DNA from: Meira nashicola
Lineage: Eukaryota > Basidiomycota > Exobasidiomycetes > Exobasidiales > Brachybasidiaceae
Direction of reading: 5' to 3'
NCBI GenBank assembly: GCA_001600355.1
Contig: BCJU01000001.1
Coordinates: forward strand, 1,075,178-1,139,177
Length of the DNA stretch: 64,000 bases
Shown: positions 8,920-20,978 of the stretch, one piece after another
How positions within the stretch are numbered: position 1 is the stretch's first letter
Layout of the letters: each line of letters begins with the position of its first letter
Made by a program: the position numbers and the translations under genes
The notes under the pieces: generated by a model
Database searches by the model: none
Seen by the model: the letters and a program-made list of their open reading frames with translations, nothing else
Told to the model about the DNA's origin: nothing

Positions 8920-11900
8920 ACATTCAAATACATAGCAAATATTCTTCAAATTGAAGTATTGATGCTATCCATTGGAATATCTCGAGAATGTGAGTTGAAT
9001 TGAATGTTGAGAGAGAATGCAAGGGCAGAAGAATATAGTGTACGGTTTGGCATCAAAAGTGCATTAATGACCAATTGATACAGCCTGTGTTGAGAGAATT
9101 GCATTTGACAGCACGTGTTGATGGAATGGTTGAGTGACTTTTGGGTCGACACAGTTTCCAATTCCACTTCTCAATCACCATCTTGTTCGGATCAGGGATG
9201 CCAAAGCTGTGTAAGATGCTTTTGAACAAGTGCAATAAATTCATTCCTCCAACGTGGATCTCAACCATTCTTGCTGATTGACTGCAATCTTCTCTCTTTC
9301 GATCTCGATGACGAATCTTTTCATGACTGCGATACTTACGATAATGATGATAATAAATAGTGATTTGTTCGTTCGTAAAAGATGAAATCGTAACTCGCTT
9401 GGAGATGATCGTACGTCGAAGAAGCTGAGTAGAATCCTGTTGGTTGTCGAAATCGTTTACCACCAGTTGATGTGATTATATGCTGTCCTCGTCGGTTGAA
9501 AGTTGAATGTCCGTCCGTTTCGTTAGTGGTTCGTCTTGAAAGGAAGAGATGAAGGCAATGGACAAAAGATGAAAGTGATAAGGATGAGATTGAATGGTAA
9601 AGATAGTATTGCGAAAGATGATACAATGCCAAAAAAGTTGCAAGTGGTATTCCTGCCGCTAGCCTACTGTCTGTGCGGCTGATAAGCTGTGCAAGGAAAA
9701 AAGAAAATTGTTCTCGTCCGTTTGTGATCGACAAGGTTTTTTTTTTTTCTTTCTACGCCCTGAACTGCAAAGTCACATACGCCTGAAATGATTTCATGCA
9801 GCACAATTCATGCTAATTTCCTGTCGTGCGGCCGGACAAAAAAAAAAGGAAGAAAGCTTTAGTGGCTAATGCGTATGTATGTACGTGGATGTCAATCACC
9901 CTTTTAGTTCCATCATGATATGCAACTCATTCTATGCATCTATAGTCAAAGATCATGATCGAATGCAAAATAAATGGCAAAATTGTGATAAATTTGCGTA
10001 CTCCAAAGATGTGTAAATACACCCAGATGCACAATTGTACATCCTATCCCGAAGCGCCCTTCAAAAAGGCAAAAATCCAGATCATTTTGTTCATTGACCC
10101 AGTCCCTTGGTGGAGTAGCGGGAAGTAAGCGTAATACCGTATTGTAACGGCAAACGAAGATGAAAAAAAAGGCTTAGAGTCTGTGCGTGTATGCATCAAT
10201 ACTCGGCATCCTTTCTTCATAGGAAAGAAATTTTGTAGATGTGCTTATAGGATGCATACATACAGATAAAATTATTTTCTCCTTCCCGTTTCGCCTCGGC
10301 GCAGTACGTTATCCTACATACATGTGCATGCATCTCCAGATTGAACACACATACAAAAATTAGAGCAAGCTTTGTCATGTTTTTCTTCATCAAATGATTT
10401 TGTGAAAGCGCGGCTCAAACAACACGTTCTTGGCAAAGAAACAGAGAGAGAACTACTCTAATAGGTAATTGATTATCGGAAAAAGAAGAAACGTCATTAA
10501 TGATTTAGCATTTTATGAGTTCTCTAGTGTGTGCGTCTCATGTTTACAACCACACGTCGCGTGCATATGACCTGCAGATTTGTGCATGATATATGCAAAC
10601 AACCTGCGTCTCCTCTTCCCTCTTTCCCATCCATATATTTCCACTATCACGCAATCATAAAGTAGATATGAATGTTTACTTTCTTTTTTTGCAAAAGTAT
10701 GAAATTGTGGAGAAGTATACTTTATGATTTGGCCAAAAAGCAGTGGCTTTCTTTCAATTCTTCCAAAAGAGGTCTGTGTAAAAGAAATGCTCCGATCCCG
10801 TGTGATGATGTCTGTGCATTTGCTTCGGTCTATAAATTAAATATCTTTCTTTCTTCGGTATTTGACAATCTAAATTAATTAAACTTCCGACCAATCAATT
10901 CAATCAACAAGCCTTTAAGCCACTTTGAGTGGATTTTAGGAGACTTTTGAAAGATTATTGCATTACTAGCCCGTCATTTCATTCACAGCCATGCCTTATG
11001 TAGGTATGTAGCATTCGCCAAGGTGAGAAAGGCTAAAGAAAACAAAGGTAGGGTTTTATGTGATTTATGCAAGACTGCTTTGCATCCCGATTCTACACTA
11101 CTTGATGAAGAGAAGGAAGAAAAAACAGGTTATTGCAGATCTCACTTGCATAAACGCACACTCACATGCATGCAATCTCTTAACATTTGTTTATCCAGCT
11201 TTTTTAGTTTGCTTTTAGTATGAAATACCCAAGCTAGTTAGGTATCTGACGCGCCTAAAATTTAGTGCTTTGTGCAAACAAAAGTCCTCTTTTAATCACA
11301 TCCGCACTTTTGACGTGCCCTTTTTATTTATAGATTGATTTGCGGTTCCCCTTTGTTTTCATTATAATGATAGTCGGAAATATATCAAATTCTTAGCATA
11401 AATTAATTTTCGGATAAATACTGTCCAGGCCACTAAAGATTCCCTTTCGTGACTACCTTTTCGATCATCTGCCTTAATGATCCTTACTAAAAAATCACAA
11501 AAAGGGGGCGGTGTAAGCATTCAATACAAAAACCTTCTTGTATTGCTTACCCTACATAGATGAGTGTGAAGTTCTTCTCTAAACAGTTGCAGCATTTCAA
11601 TTCTTCTTCGGTTACCGAAACTTCACCGCAAAGGCGGGAGCGACGCTTTCGCGGGCCACTAGCATGGGTTGTATTCAATCACATCACAACAAATGTTCCA
11701 ATGCGTGTGATTTTATCGAAAATGATCTGCAATGCATATACGTAGTCTATGTAGGTAAAATACGCTATCTAAAACCAAACAAACAATGAACGCACAGCGT
11801 AGTAAAATTATTTCTTTCCTTCAGTCTAAGAGCACATTTCTCTATAAGCACACTGCACCGCGCTGCGCTGCGCATGGAATTATCACATCCCTCCGGCAAA

Positions 11901-13425
11901 AACGGCGCCAAAATTTCGAAGGAGGTCCGTGTCAATTTCCAAAAGTATGGATTTTGAGAATATACATACGGTGATTAAGGTTGATAAAACGCCGATACGC
12001 CTTTCTTCACATTACGCCGAAAAATGCAGGGACTAAAGTTCGGCTTTCTCTTGATCGAATACATACATATTCATGATCGATTGCGTTTATGTCCAGCACA
12101 GCTTTCATCATGTAAATTCGATCATACTCTTGATACAACACAAGTACTGAAAGATCGTATCAGGGGCGCGGGCGTAATAATCACCTCTGATGTACATATG
12201 ATCGAAATTCTATGTACCTTCCATCTTTAAAGAAATTCAGACCCTTGTTCAGCTAAGCTAATGCGGCAGGCATGAAAGGGTCACATGTGCTGGACTTGAT
12301 TATTTTTCATTTGTGCCTGCATTTGAGGCGTAATTGATTGTGTGTGGGCATGATGTGCTATTTACAAACAAAGCCCATTACTAGCCCGACTGAAAACATT
12401 GGATTTAACGTATTGGATAGTATGAAAAGTCAGTATGATATTGATGTAAAGACGATGTTTTGAAAACTTTTAAATAAAGCTTCTTCATACAACAATAAGG
12501 AACAAAGTGGTATCTTAAGATTATGTAATTGATTCTTTATTTGTATAGCATCCAGAAAAGTGCTTGTGATCTTAGTGTGAGGTGACTTAAAACTGCTGTA
12601 CCTGCATTTTTGCGTGAGCGTGACTAAATTGTCATTCTTCGAAAAAGCACATGCACAATATTATGTCATCGTGTCGTATCACAAATTAAACTCGGCTACT
12701 TACCAAAAGGAAAGAAGCTATTAAAATCTTCGCGTATAAATAAGTGTTGCTTAGGGAAATGTGACGCATGTTTGTGGCTTTATTAAAATAGCGAACAAGT
12801 GAAACAAGGCACAAAATCACGCAAATAAAGATTATTATTTTTGGTTCACGCTAAATTCTTCTCTTTTACCTCGGTTCCGCATCAAATGTTTCATTCCCGT
12901 ATTCCATTAATAGCCCCTCGGGTACTAAAGCTTTATGCGAAATACCTTTTTGTCAACCGAAAAGATGCAGCAGCAGTTGCATCACACCTTTTCAATCTCT
13001 TCACATACCTACATACGGCATATGCAAAAAGAGTCTAGACCGTAAAATATGCCAATCTGTTTCACTTTTAGTTTCGATAAGTGAGGATCGGGTAAACATG
13101 TATAGATGGCATATCCAATTCGGAAAAAGAGGTCAAGAACTTTTCTTCTTTTCTGGATTTTTCGATTTGAACAATTTGATTTCTATTAGTGATTGCAAAT
13201 GCGTACATGAGTTATGCGTATTAGCGAGACAATTGATGGAGTAAAGTACGATGAAGGAGATAAGGTAAAGAAAGAGAGGGAAAAAGAAGTGAGGTAAAAA
13301 TGTTGATGAAAGATGAAGCATGCTTTAATGCTGAATTATTGGGTCTTGCAATATATGTACTGTAGACTTGATATGATATAATTACATTTTATCTGAAAAT
13401 GCGATGCAATTATTATGCAAATTGC

Positions 13426-16400
13426 TCAAATGATACGAATACTCCAAGCCATTGGATCATATGGACTGCGAGCTGTGTTGCCCATTAATGGATTCGCTCC
13501 ATACTCTGCCAAAAGCCAATGGCCAGAAGGGAAAGATACGCCTTGTGCGACACGAACAAATACGATTGGTAATTTGATCAAAGATGTTCCTTCGGCTTTC
13601 AATTGTTGAATTACTCTATCATCATGTGAATTGGCATGAAATTCTATGTGCAAATTCATCAATTCTTCCATTCCCGGTAATTTGATCGTGACGTCAGACA
13701 TATGTGGCCCAGCAGAAGAAGCATGTGTTTGCAATGGCTCCGAATGTCCTAACCAAACTTCATGAGCTGCTTTTTTGGAAAATGCATGAACGGCAGAAAC
13801 GGTGTTAGGAATTGATCTTGTTGCATCTAAGTCATCTGCATAGAGATAATCGTGAATCGTTGCTGCCAATGAGTGAGATCGTGAATCATAAGACGGAAGA
13901 GCAGCAAAGCATGGATATGGCGTGATTGGCAAAGGGCCTAGAGGTATGTGATGGCTCTTTTGATCAGATTGCACTTTGGGCTTGATATTTAATCGTCCTT
14001 TATCATCAACAGCGTCAGGAGGGGTTGCGTTTGCTTCGATATAAGATACTTCCGTACACGAAATTGTTACAATTGTCCAACAGAATTGATCCTCCAACAA
14101 ATCAATTTGATTTTGATTATTGACCTGTGACGAACTATTCACTAGAGCAGGTGGTCTTGCGAATCCTACAGGAGCAGGTTGAGATTGTAAAGAGTGAATG
14201 TAGTCGTGCATTGCACCCATTGATGGATTGGAGGCGTTTGTAGGAGAAGAAGTACTTTGCAAACTTCGAGTTGGGCTATTGCCCTTGTAATCACCTTTTG
14301 GCACGGTAGGGCTTGCTTGAGGTTCTAGTAATTCGATAGGCAAACCTAGTTGACCTTGTCTTACAGCATGCGAGCGAGATCGTAGACGTGCTTGTGATCT
14401 TGCAATGGCTGCCATGCTTGATTCATTTTCCGCATTCTCGTTCACCGTAGAGCAAAGATATGATCGAGCTGAAGATAGATCGCACTTTACGATATCAGGT
14501 GAATCTTGACTGGGTAAAGGTGTGATATGCATCAATGTAACTTTTTGCATCTGAATCACAGGGCCGCCAGCGATTGTGGCGATCTCAGGATTGGCACTAT
14601 CGAATTGACCAGTAAGCTGTGATTGCACATTACCGGATTCTTGACCTCCTGAATCGGTCAGAGATGAAAGGCTAGGCATTCCTGATGCTGTCTCTCTTAT
14701 CGAATGCTTTGAAGATGAAAGTTTGTCATTCATTGACGCATTCTCACCGCGTGAGCCACCGAACAAGATCTGACGAGCCTCTTCTCGATGCTTTGATGTG
14801 ATTTGAAATCTTGCCAAGTGCCCTGCTTTACTGCCAAAAAAGCCAGATAATTCAACTTTTCCTTTATCCACCTTGCAAATCAACATCGGATCAGAACATA
14901 ATTTAGTGTTCACATCACGCAAGCAAACGATGCTGCCGTACGTTATTCCCCAATCGTCAGTTTGATATCCTTTCGAGTTAGCTCTAGCGATTGCCGGATC
15001 ATTCACAGGACGTGCAAGTAGTTCGATTGAGAAACCCTCCCAGCCATCTTGTCGTGCGACAAGCCTACGTGCAACTTCGACTTGAGCAACATCTTCGATA
15101 GCACCTGTTTCTACGCCTAAATACTTTGTTCGTACTGTTTGTGAATTCAATCGATTATAAAGACAAACGACAGAGCCACTTGCAATAGCAGGAGAAGCAG
15201 CTCGAGTTCGAACAGATTTCCGAGCAGGTTTTGAAATCACATTGATAGGAGCCGAATGAAAGGTAGACCATGCATTGAATGGTAATTGAAAAGGACCTGA
15301 AGTATCTTGTGAATTACGCAAGCCTGCTTTTGTCTCTTCACCTGGCAAATCTGCCCTGAGAAGATTGACTTGTAATCGGAAAACTTTATTTGTTGTATCT
15401 GAAACACTCCCTACATGTAATTTACCAAACTTTGCTTCGCCATTCAAATCAAGAAGAGCCGATTCTTCTCCACCTCCTGTTGCCGTTATAGCAGAACCTG
15501 ATGATCCTACCTTAGCATGCAAGCTATGTCCACCGCTGCCGCCGCCGCCGCTTGAAAAAGCTTGAGCTCCTGCAGAAATCATTCCAACGCTTGGAGTGAC
15601 TGAATCGCCCGAGATGACTCGCATGCTAATCCATTTGCAAGGACGAAGGGGACCATTAATTTTTACCGAAGGAGGTGGACAAAGAAAACGTTTTTCACTT
15701 CCATAACTCTTTTGGGCGATATTGGCGTACATGCATCGAATCGTAGTCACATTACTTGCCACAGGAGGCCAGTATGAAGAGGCAGTTCGAAGATGTATGC
15801 GAGCATCCCATACGCTTTGTTTGACCTGTCTTCGCTTATCTGGCATAGGAGTAAAAGACCAACGATTTTGCTCTTGCGTAACTCTTGAACTCATTTCTGC
15901 ATTCCATTGCATAGGATCGACAACCAGCGTCGTATTTTCGTTATTTTTTCTTGGGTATTGTGGATTGCTTCCTTCACTCGATTGTCTCTTTTCTACTGGA
16001 GATCGAACAGTATACGATGCGACAGGCTCTGTAGAGCGAGTAGAGCGACTTCCATGCGAGGAATCAGTATGTGACCGATGATGTTCTATGCCTCGATGAT
16101 AATTTTGCTGATCGAAAGAAGATTGATGAGCGTAAGATCTTGATGTGAATGGCGCATTTCCAACTTGATCCGTGTTCATTCGCTCGCCTTCACTTTGCGA
16201 ACCACTCAAAATATAAGCCGACCTAGGTGAAGCGGAAGAACGACCAGGACCAAAGTGACGTAAAGTATTGTCAATTGGATGAGCTCTATGATCTGATTGG
16301 CTGTACAAATTTGTTGGAATATTTTCGGATTGCGGCCGCATGAATGAATCTTCACCAGGATTTCTTTGAGGATTACCAGAGCTGGGATTGAAAGTCACCC

Positions 16401-18090
16401 CAGGCATAGATTGTCGTGCACTACTGAAGGTCTCGAGAGGCTGAAAAGATGGTCGTTGAAAGTCCATTCTACTCTGATTGTCACGAGAAAACAATTCCAT
16501 ATCGGAATGCATCGATCTTGAAAGTGGCATAGAGCTTCTTTGCGGGAAATCTGACAAACGTGGAGAACTTCGCGCCCTATATGCTGATTCCAACGCTGAT
16601 CCTTGTAATGGCTCTTGAACAGATGACGTCCTTCGCTTCCTTGTTCTACGTTCGATATTACTATTTACTGGACTCGAAGAACGTCCTTCAATGATAGAAT
16701 GTATGCTCATAGGACTATTGACAATAGTTGGCGTTTGTGGATCGGGACTTCTTGCTGCACGCATCAGAGAAGACATAAAGGAAGCAGTTCGACCTGGTTG
16801 CTGTGTGTTCTGATCTGGCGGTGAAGACAGCTTTGCCATGGGTAAAGAAGGTCTTGATCTATTGTTGGATTCGCCTTCATTGTTACGCGTCATTTGATCA
16901 CTGCGAATCTCACTCACACTACTCGAAGAACCAAAAGAGCTCCGCTTCCTTTGATCGCTGGAGTGTGAACTGTTTTGCTTTTGTCTAAAGGATGAAGTTG
17001 AATCCTCTTCATCGTTTGTTGGATCTTCCCTCGTAGCCATATCACTAACTTTTGATGTGGAAGTTTGGTCAAAAAGAGGAATTTGCCTTCTGGCAAACTT
17101 TGAAGCGGGTGAATGATTGACCTTAAATTGAGAAAATTCCGAGCGATTTTCCCTATGGAAAAGGTTAAAATCTTGTTGGCTTTGGCGCTCATACTGACTG
17201 TAAGACTGATGAGGCGGTGAGTGAAATCGAAATGAATCCGTCGCACGATCGTTTATATTGCGCACAGTCTCATTTCTCCCAATATCATCCAGCGTTTCGC
17301 TAAACTTTTTACGATCATCCCGGCTTTTGTTCGTGTATAATTTCGTTTCAAGAAGCGATCGTTTATTCTCCGACCGTGCTTGAAAATGTTCATTTGCCAC
17401 GTCTTCAGTTAAATTATTCTTATTTTCATAATCTTGTCTCTGGATAGCTTGATTACTCTGTCGTCGTATTTGTTTGTATGGATCCGCTTCATCGCGGTCA
17501 CCGCTCAAATTTCCGCCTTGAAGTATCCTTTCATCCTGCACTGCCGCTGTTTGTGAATCTTTGTTCGTATCAAAAATTTCGTCCGAATTATTTAGCCTTT
17601 TACTTTCGATTTGATCGGCAAGCTTTACCCTATTATCATCATCTTTTCGCGGCTCCGAAAATTTGGTCTGAAAAGACGAGTCATTTGTATACGTACTCCG
17701 CTCTTCATCTGCGCCGCTAATTTGTCGCATATATTGACCTTGATGATGAACAGAAGATGAAGAAGGTGAAAGTTTAGCTAATCGTTCATAAGGTAAAGGT
17801 GGCGTAAATGGATGATCGTCGTGTTCATCTGATTGATGTCGTTGTACCAAGGAAGAAGATGACGCAAGTGGCTTGGTAAAAGAGCTTCCAAGATTACGCT
17901 GATTATTATTACCTGACCCATCAGTCACATCTTGTCCTTGATATTTCGGAACTGATTGCTGAGAAGTTGATGAATAATAGGATTGAGCTGAAGCGCCCAC
18001 ATCGCTCATCTCGCTTGGCGGTGACGCTTGTTGCTTCATCATGCATGCATTTACAGCAAGCATATACCACTCAAACAGACGAATCCACAA
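13426..18090 (-). CDS. CSL-family (CBF1/Su(H)/LAG-1) transcription factor
   Basis: A 1554-residue single-exon DNA-binding protein. Residues 1 to about 760 are disordered (S, R, Q, N-rich). The LAG1-type DNA-binding domain begins near 765 and contains the hallmark QKSYGSEKRFLCPPP. The beta-trefoil part includes INVISKPARKS (the FISKPSKK-like motif) around 950 and runs to about 1130. C-terminal TIG-like segments (ITPLP near 1180, FCWTIVTISCTEVSYIEA near 1340) finish the protein. Glycine/serine and other low-complexity insertions split the core, as in fungal CSL proteins. The family binds GTGGGAA-like DNA; fungi have no Notch, and the yeast homologues Cbf11/Cbf12 act in adhesion, cell cycle and lipid metabolism. 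The long N-terminus resembles the Cbf12-like class. Downstream ATGs such as the one preceding KQQASPP could be the true start. Confidence 0.93.
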   Translation of the reverse strand: MWIRLFEWYMLAVNACMMKQQASPPSEMSDVGASAQSYYSSTSQQSVPKYQGQDVTDGSGNNNQRNLGSSFTKPLASSSSLVQRHQSDEHDDHPFTPPLPYERLAKLSPSSSSVHHQGQYMRQISGADEERSTYTNDSSFQTKFSEPRKDDDNRVKLADQIESKRLNNSDEIFDTNKDSQTAAVQDERILQGGNLSGDRDEADPYKQIRRQSNQAIQRQDYENKNNLTEDVANEHFQARSENKRSLLETKLYTNKSRDDRKKFSETLDDIGRNETVRNINDRATDSFRFHSPPHQSYSQYERQSQQDFNLFHRENRSEFSQFKVNHSPASKFARRQIPLFDQTSTSKVSDMATREDPTNDEEDSTSSFRQKQNSSHSSDQRKRSSFGSSSSVSEIRSDQMTRNNEGESNNRSRPSLPMAKLSSPPDQNTQQPGRTASFMSSLMRAARSPDPQTPTIVNSPMSIHSIIEGRSSSPVNSNIERRTRKRRTSSVQEPLQGSALESAYRARSSPRLSDFPQRSSMPLSRSMHSDMELFSRDNQSRMDFQRPSFQPLETFSSARQSMPGVTFNPSSGNPQRNPGEDSFMRPQSENIPTNLYSQSDHRAHPIDNTLRHFGPGRSSASPRSAYILSGSQSEGERMNTDQVGNAPFTSRSYAHQSSFDQQNYHRGIEHHRSHTDSSHGSRSTRSTEPVASYTVRSPVEKRQSSEGSNPQYPRKNNENTTLVVDPMQWNAEMSSRVTQEQNRWSFTPMPDKRRQVKQSVWDARIHLRTASSYWPPVASNVTTIRCMYANIAQKSYGSEKRFLCPPPSVKINGPLRPCKWISMRVISGDSVTPSVGMISAGAQAFSSGGGGSGGHSLHAKVGSSGSAITATGGGEESALLDLNGEAKFGKLHVGSVSDTTNKVFRLQVNLLRADLPGEETKAGLRNSQDTSGPFQLPFNAWSTFHSAPINVISKPARKSVRTRAASPAIASGSVVCLYNRLNSQTVRTKYLGVETGAIEDVAQVEVARRLVARQDGWEGFSIELLARPVNDPAIARANSKGYQTDDWGITYGSIVCLRDVNTKLCSDPMLICKVDKGKVELSGFFGSKAGHLARFQITSKHREEARQILFGGSRGENASMNDKLSSSKHSIRETASGMPSLSSLTDSGGQESGNVQSQLTGQFDSANPEIATIAGGPVIQMQKVTLMHITPLPSQDSPDIVKCDLSSARSYLCSTVNENAENESSMAAIARSQARLRSRSHAVRQGQLGLPIELLEPQASPTVPKGDYKGNSPTRSLQSTSSPTNASNPSMGAMHDYIHSLQSQPAPVGFARPPALVNSSSQVNNQNQIDLLEDQFCWTIVTISCTEVSYIEANATPPDAVDDKGRLNIKPKVQSDQKSHHIPLGPLPITPYPCFAALPSYDSRSHSLAATIHDYLYADDLDATRSIPNTVSAVHAFSKKAAHEVWLGHSEPLQTHASSAGPHMSDVTIKLPGMEELMNLHIEFHANSHDDRVIQQLKAEGTSLIKLPIVFVRVAQGVSFPSGHWLLAEYGANPLMGNTARSPYDPMAWSIRII

Positions 18091-20978
18091 GAATTTTCTC
18101 CTTCTTTTTCTTCTTCTTTCGGTAAAATCTTCCTAATTGGTAGCATTCATCGTACCAACTCCAATCAGAGTAAATGCTCTTTGACTAGTCTTGTATGCAT
18201 ATACGATGGTATTCCGCTGTAGAAGCTTTTGAATAATTTCTTCCAATGGTAAACTTTACCAAAAATAAAGCTTGTAGCGATCTGAGCTTCGATCGAAAAG
18301 AGCCGTGCTTGAATGAATGATGATGAAAGATGGGATCCAAGCGTATGAAATGTGAAAAGAAGTGAGGAGTGTATGTGATTATCTTCAATGACAAGTTCGG
18401 GCGAGAGTCGGTCAATCACATTAAAATCGAGATCATCGGAGCAAAACCGCTAAGAAAAAAGAAGCAGCAACTGCATAAAAACACACTTTATCTGAACCCC
18501 ATCCGTGCCCGATGTTTTTAAGCCAGCAAATCAGCGGCAATCAAATCAACCTAACTGATTGGTGTAAATGCGGGAGAAAGTACATTTCTTGGTTCCCTAG
18601 TGGGATTCGGTCATGCTTCTATGGAGTAAACAAAAAAAGACATAAATCCGTTTCATTCGCCGAATCAAACGACATTTTCGGTACGAGAACATGAGCATCT
18701 GCGTGGGCAAATATATGAGACATTAAACTGCATAAAGCAAGCCATGATGCTATTCTTCTCTTCAGTGGCATTTCCGGGTCTGGGCTGACACGTAGATAGT
18801 AGTTTCTTTCTTTCGTGTGAAAAGAGAGCAAGATCAAGGGTAGCTGCCATTCCATTTATTTTTTGTTAAAAGCATCCCACGCCTCAGATGCACATTTTCA
18901 GTATATGTAGAGTGACCTGATGCATGTGCAAGGTCCTCTTTGGAAGCCTGTCATCCACACATTGACTATAGGATTGCTATCTTTCCCTTTCATTGTTGAA
19001 AAAGGATATTCATTCGTCTTAAAAGCCCAGCGCAGGCACGAAAGCCAAGCGGGAGAGGACTTAAAAGAACAATGGTTTCGTGCAGCGCGCCACAGGCATT
19101 TTTTTTTTTTGTTTAATAGCGTATTTCTTCTCTTTCATGCACATCAATGAAGGCTACCCCAGCTGTGTATCATAATCATTTTCAATTTATGTTCGATTTT
19201 TATTTGCGCTTTTTTTTTCTCCGAACTAGGATAGTGTACAAGTTAAAAGAAGTATCGTACGTATCAAAACTTCTAGTTTGGGAACAGAAGTTTGATTCCC
19301 CGTTTTAACACTAACGATAGAAATAAAGATAGATTGGCGCTTAATCATTAAACACCTTCATTATGCCAGTAAAATTACAATATTCTCCGTGGACTTAACA
19401 AGCCTGCATTAGGACAGCGTCGGATTATGTAGGAGAGTTAAATGCTTATTTTGTCGGGGAATCAATCTTTGACGTGACGGATAAGCGTGCAGACCGGATC
19501 AAATTGTATGTATGTAGAACATTTCGGCTGAGAATCTACCCGATAATAATCATAAGCTCTTCAGAATGTACATTTAATCTTTTCAGACCGAATAAGAAGA
19601 TATGATCGATAAAAACGATGCAAGTTATTCCTATTACACAATAGAAGCTGCAGATTGTGTATTGTTCGAATATGTTCTAATATTAATGCAAATTTACTAT
19701 TTTAGAGAATTCGAAAAGGGTGCGGCCAAAAAAATAGACTAAACTAACGGGCTAAAGTTTACATTGATATTGCAAAACATATCATTTAGTTGCGTGCTTC
19801 CATATTTCCGTATCGTTATCTCTTGCATTTCCGTCGAATATCTATTGATTCTAAATTGACATATGCATCCCTAACACGGGTACTTAAAGTTCTTAAAAGA
19901 ATTTTTCGGTGAGAAATATGCAAGATTTGTAATATTGTTTTCTATGCAAGATAAAGTTGTTATTGCTTCGGATTGTGCTAAACGTGTTGTAATTTTCCAA
20001 GCGTGTTGGATTGAATGGTGTGCTTATGTAATCTGCTAGTTCAAGTCACAGTCCATCTCTATGTTTCTCGTTCGTCATTAAATGTGAATTGATATTGATT
20101 ACTTTCGCATGCTGGTTGCTTCGATTTAAAGTGTCTCTTCATGATTATGAATCTTGAAATCTCAAATTCTTTCGCCTTGGGCATAATTACTGAACTTATA
20201 GCTTTTTTGACATATATTGCTGTTTATATCGTTTTGTGAATGCGTTACATTATTAAAGTCTGACTGGAATGTTGGCAGGCCCAGTCATGATGAGACACTC
20301 TTATGTACCTTTTTAAACACGAATATACTCTTTTCGAATCATCATAATTTACGATTTAAACGTCGCAGATTAAATTTTACAGAATAAATAATATATTCTT
20401 CAAATATTGATTAAATATTGTTCAGCATGAAGAACGCAAGGGATAACATCAGATCGGACAAGAGCATAGATATAGAAAGCCAACTTCATGACACTAACAA
20501 TGTGTCCTTTCTTGAACTGTAAAAAGGCACCTAAAAAAACGAATTTGATTTTCAGAATGTTATATAAAAATCAAGTCTTTTTTCATTTTCACAGCAAAAG
20601 ACCTAACAACTCCTAAGGAAAACACAAAGGACATATAAGTATCGATTGAAAAGCATCGTGTACTGAATAATGTCAGCAACATACCGATTAGACGAATTAG
20701 ACAATGATGCATCACCATGAATTTGCCGGGAAAGTTTATATCGGGAGATGGCCATGCGTGGCTTAGCGCAGCGCAGCGCTTTGACTGTACAAAGGCATTT
20801 TCGGTACATAGTCTAGTCTAGTCTACACGCGTGGAGTGTGAATTGTATTGCAACGCGACTTTGCAGAGTTTACCCTAGCGCATCCCAACGTGTTCTTCAG
20901 AAGGAAAGGCCATCATCATCCATCATTGCGTTACACAGTATGGTATTGAGGCAGCATGGACAACCAAATCCAGAAAAT
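18091..20978. other. Long gene-free region between divergent CSL and PIG-T genes
   Basis: About 2.9 kb between the CSL start (minus) and the PIG-T start (plus). Only short, unconvincing open frames occur. There are poly-T runs near 19100 and 19210, a GC-rich AGCGCAGCGCAGCGC patch near 20765, a triple TAGTC repeat near 20812 and an ACGCGT at 20827. It is divergent promoter DNA; most of it probably serves the CSL gene, because housekeeping promoters elsewhere in the window are short. Confidence 0.55.

Larger units (their letters stand above)
6847..13425. other. Long gene-free region upstream of the G1 cyclin
   Basis: About 6.6 kb with only short, atypical open frames (largest about 136 codons, 9053-9734, overlapping in two frames and without domain features). 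It lies upstream of the cyclin start and downstream of the CSL stop. It contains homopolymer tracts (for example poly-T near 9737) and many TATGTATG/TGCATGCA-like runs. The proximal 2.1 kb has four ACGCGT boxes (7377, 8530, 8538, 8914). I see no tRNA, snRNA or transposon. A long regulated promoter, a long 5' leader or a noncoding transcript would all fit. Confidence 0.6.

Noticed and set aside
9053..9734. Two overlapping minus-strand frames of about 130 codons in the cyclin upstream region
   Set aside because: They overlap in different frames, show no domain, and their composition matches translated noncoding DNA.
20766..20780. GC-rich AGCGCAGCGCAGCGC patch (similar one inverted near 11860)
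   Set aside because: Could be a repeat family, but two short simple-sequence copies are not enough to call one.
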